Shown here: positions 61,597-64,000 of the stretch, piece by piece
Layout: each line of letters begins with the position of its first letter
Position numbering within the stretch: the first letter of the stretch is position 1
Assembly: GCA_033964015.1 (NCBI GenBank)
Contig: CM066922.1
Span: forward strand, 22,430,507-22,494,506
Length of the DNA: 64,000 nt
Direction: 5' to 3'
Origin: Scolanthus callimorphus
Lineage: Eukaryota; Cnidaria; Anthozoa; Actiniaria; Edwardsiidae
Program-made: the position numbers and the translations under genes
The notes under the pieces: model-generated
What the model was told of the DNA's origin: nothing
The model's input: only the letters and a program-made list of their open reading frames with translations
Databases searched by the model: none

Positions 61597-62687
61597 CCAG
61601 GATCCCAGATCCCTGACCAAATGCATAGGCAGAAATAACTTTTCTTTCCCATACAGAAATGGCAGTTTGCAGGTTTGTTGATCGAAATGGCTATCCTAAC
61701 AGTTAAACAACATAGAGAAAATGTGAAATAAGGCAGGATTTGTGTTGCATTTCTATATAATATATTTGGAATTTTTCCAATGTTTCCATTATTTTAGGCT
61801 TCAAAGAGGGGCCCAGGCCCTCTGGCTACGCCCCTATCATTTTGCTCGTGTCACCTCATTATTTTGCTCATTAAACATAAGGTGCACCTTTTTCACAGCA
61901 CAGCTTTGTCATGAATTTTGAATGGTTCAACGTAAATAGCAAGAACACTGTGTTCAATATGATTCAAAAGTTGTGTTCTAGGTTAGACATTGTTTAACAT
62001 GCATTGAAGCATTGAGTCTCTTAGGGTTCTTCTTAGGGTTTTTCTCTCCAAATGAAGATTCAAGAAGGTTTACTAGCTGGAGATATGATGAGCTGCTTGC
62101 CAAACCAGTGTCCAGATATCCCCCACCTCGCTAAAAAGAGTTGTCTTTTCTGGATGCACTTGTTTGTTTTTTGTTTTGTTTTGTAAAGACGGCAATATGG
62201 CCAGTGTAGTTGCTTTTCAGTTTGTAGAAACAAAGGTATAACAACAATCTTGCTTGAGTCTTGAGTTTGAGCTTGTTTTCTTGAACTAAAGATGCTTGAG
62301 TATATGGTTCTTTGCATAACTCCGCCAGTGCTTTGTACTCATTTGCCCCCTGGCTATAGATTCTTGATTGGTTCCCATTCCAGCACCATCTGATCTAGCA
62401 GCTAGAGCAGCCAAAAGTTTTGTTGATTGCGGTTGCATTCAGGAACTTTGTAACTTGATTAAACTGTGTGGATGCAAGCAATGAACATATCTTGCTTCAG
62501 CAATAGTAGAAATTAGTTTAATAAGCACAGTCTTGGTAGACGGCTAGATTTCCAGGCACTACACTGTACGTTTAGCTAAGTAAATGTAGACCAGTATGCA
62601 CATGTCTACCTTTCCTGGCAGCAAATGATACATGGTTCAGAAATCAAAAGCCCTATGACATACGTACTTGTTAAACATTTACCACAA

Positions 62688-62872
62688 GTTCAGGGATGTC
62701 AACCCCAATAATCTTTGGAGACCGCTTTCAAATGGCGAAATTCCTGAAATTCTCCCGAGAGAAAATTCGACAGTAAATGTATGGCAGTTTTCTTGATGTT
62801 TTCCCGGTAAACTAAGCGAAAAATCTTGACACTCCTGACCAAACCGGAAGAGTTGACATCCCTGCACTTTCG
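62688..62872. mobile_element. MITE of the ATGTCAACCCC family
   Basis: The left CAGGGATGTCAACCCC and right GAGTTGACATCCCTG are inverted. It is a relative of the copies at 16095 and 22925. Confidence 0.75.
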
Positions 62873-63699
62873 TCTGGTTCTAGAGCTTGTTCATGAAGAA
62901 ATTATTGAAAAACCTCACAAAATGCAGAACGGTTTCTTTTACTTGCTGTTTACTTGACCTTCGGCTTTCGCCAGTTTGCAAGTTTGACACAAAATACACT
63001 TTGAAATGCACTTTGGTGCATAGAGATTAAAAAAGTAAGCTTACAACGCAACGTTTAACATGAAACTAGCTGTGACAGAGATGCCAGACACTGCAGTACG
63101 GGTTTTTACACGATGAAGTTTCAAACGTAACTGCAAAACATATTTAAAAACTTAATCATATATTAAAATAAACAAATACTTGCCTATCTACGTTGTAGCT
63201 TCTAAGTTTCTTTTCAATGTTGACACAGCAAAGGCAAGACTGAAAACCATAGTTCTCCCCACTGTTTCTGGAGGCGAAAACGAGCGATTTCACCACTCTG
63301 CCGCGGATGCCTCGATTTTCCCGCCTTTTTTCCAAGAAGTAACCAATGAAAATAGAGTACTGGTGTCACGTGATCACACGCTCGGGATGCCTGTGTTGTG
63401 GTGAAAGGAATCAAACATGGCGCCCACAGTCTTTCAGTCTTCTTCTTTCAGTTGCTGCCTCCTCTTCATAATATGAAAGGAAGTGTCACAATGTCGCAAA
63501 AATAGCATATTTAAAAGGTGGGTTGAACTGTTAAACGACTAAAGCTTTTTGAAGGCTCTTCTAAAGGTGTTAAAGTTTTTTTGTCACGTGCCTGTCTTGA
63601 TGGTCTGGGAATAGACCAGTTTTCGTTAACTTCGAGCTCAAGCACACAATTTTATGTTTTATTTTTTCACAGTACCCAAATTTTAGTTTACCTAGAAGT

Positions 63700-63962
63700 G
63701 CATTCCACCTGTCAAACCCAGAAGTTCTGAAATCTGGAGAACTCGTCGGAACTGATCTCGTTCCCCGGGTCTTTCCCGAAGCCTTTGTGAATCCGAAAAC
63801 GTCCGAACGCTTGCCGAATCTTTACCGAAGGCGCACACTTCCGTTAACTTTTTTGTACCCTTATATATGAATGAAAATCCTGGAGATTTGATACTGGAAA
63901 ATGGAAAATTTGTTAAAGATCCTGGAGAATCCCGGGAAGATCTAGAGAGCTGGCAGGCCTAT
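63700..63962. mobile_element. MITE of the CTGTCAACCC family (3' copy)
   Basis: CACCTGTCAAACCCAGAAG...GGAGAACTCGTCGGAACTGA...CTTTCCCGAAGCC closely follows the copy at 22925. The right end is AGAGAGCTGGCAGGCCTATG. Confidence 0.75.
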
Positions 63963-64000
63963 GAAAGTGGTTGAATTTTTTTTTAAATTTTTATATTTTA

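Larger units (their letters stand above)
57570..64000. other. Gene-poor repeat-rich region downstream of the last SLC28 exon found
   Basis: I searched for the conserved last CNT segments (ALCGFANIG-like) on the plus strand and saw none. Content is inverted repeats, a 300-bp tandem duplication, the VDVVWD ORF fragment, a SINE pair and several MITEs, listed separately. A possible short exon at 62384-62484 is discussed in the findings. The gene may continue past the window. Confidence 0.6.

Overview
This window is nuclear DNA from an animal. Four intron-bearing genes can be read exon by exon with GT-AG junctions, and the space between and inside them is packed with inverted-repeat DNA elements, satellites and retroelement remnants. 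The gene families are metazoan, the CLIC is of the invertebrate (EXC-4-like) type, and the repeat families together with a 'VDVVWD' multicopy ORF suggest a cnidarian, probably an anthozoan such as a coral. That taxon call is inference; species cannot be told from the sequence alone.

Layout. (1) About 1.14-14.2 kb, minus strand: a 13-exon taxilin gene, about 606 aa, with the conserved coiled coil and an unusual acidic tail built on a 7-residue VPD repeat. (2) 14.37-31.32 kb, plus strand: a 14-exon ABCB7/Atm1-type mitochondrial ABC half-transporter, 720 aa, all ATPase motifs intact. The two start codons are only 171 bp apart, so the genes share a divergent promoter. The last ABCB7 coding segment is followed by three more tandem copies of itself (143-bp unit). 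(3) 33.34-34.16 kb, plus strand: a two-exon CLIC-family gene of 248 aa with Asp in place of the glutaredoxin-like active Cys. (4) 48.86-57.57 kb, plus strand: eight exons of an SLC28/CNT concentrative nucleoside transporter. It carries about nine single-base frameshifts, has intact splice sites, and its 3' end is not found in the window.

The gene-poor parts (0-1.1, 31.3-33.3, 34.2-48.7 and 57.6-64 kb) and the large introns hold many mobile-element remnants. Most striking are a 3.1-kb TTAA-flanked element in a taxilin intron that carries a 128-bp satellite full of CRE and E-box palindromes; a 4.85-kb TTAA-flanked foldback element at 36.1-40.95 kb; a GIY-YIG fragment of a Penelope-like retroelement followed by a hammerhead-ribozyme-like core at 42.9-43.4 kb; a pogo/Tigger-like MITE holding a tRNA-derived SINE at 46.5-47.2 kb; and a fragment of the VDVVWD ORF family at 59.4-59.8 kb.

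The four genes do not form a pathway. The only structural link between them is the head-to-head taxilin/ABCB7 pair. I see no operon, CRISPR array or clear autonomous transposon. The best candidates for something undescribed are the two TTAA-flanked palindromic elements, the tandem duplication of the ABCB7 terminal exon, and the minisatellite-encoded taxilin tail.
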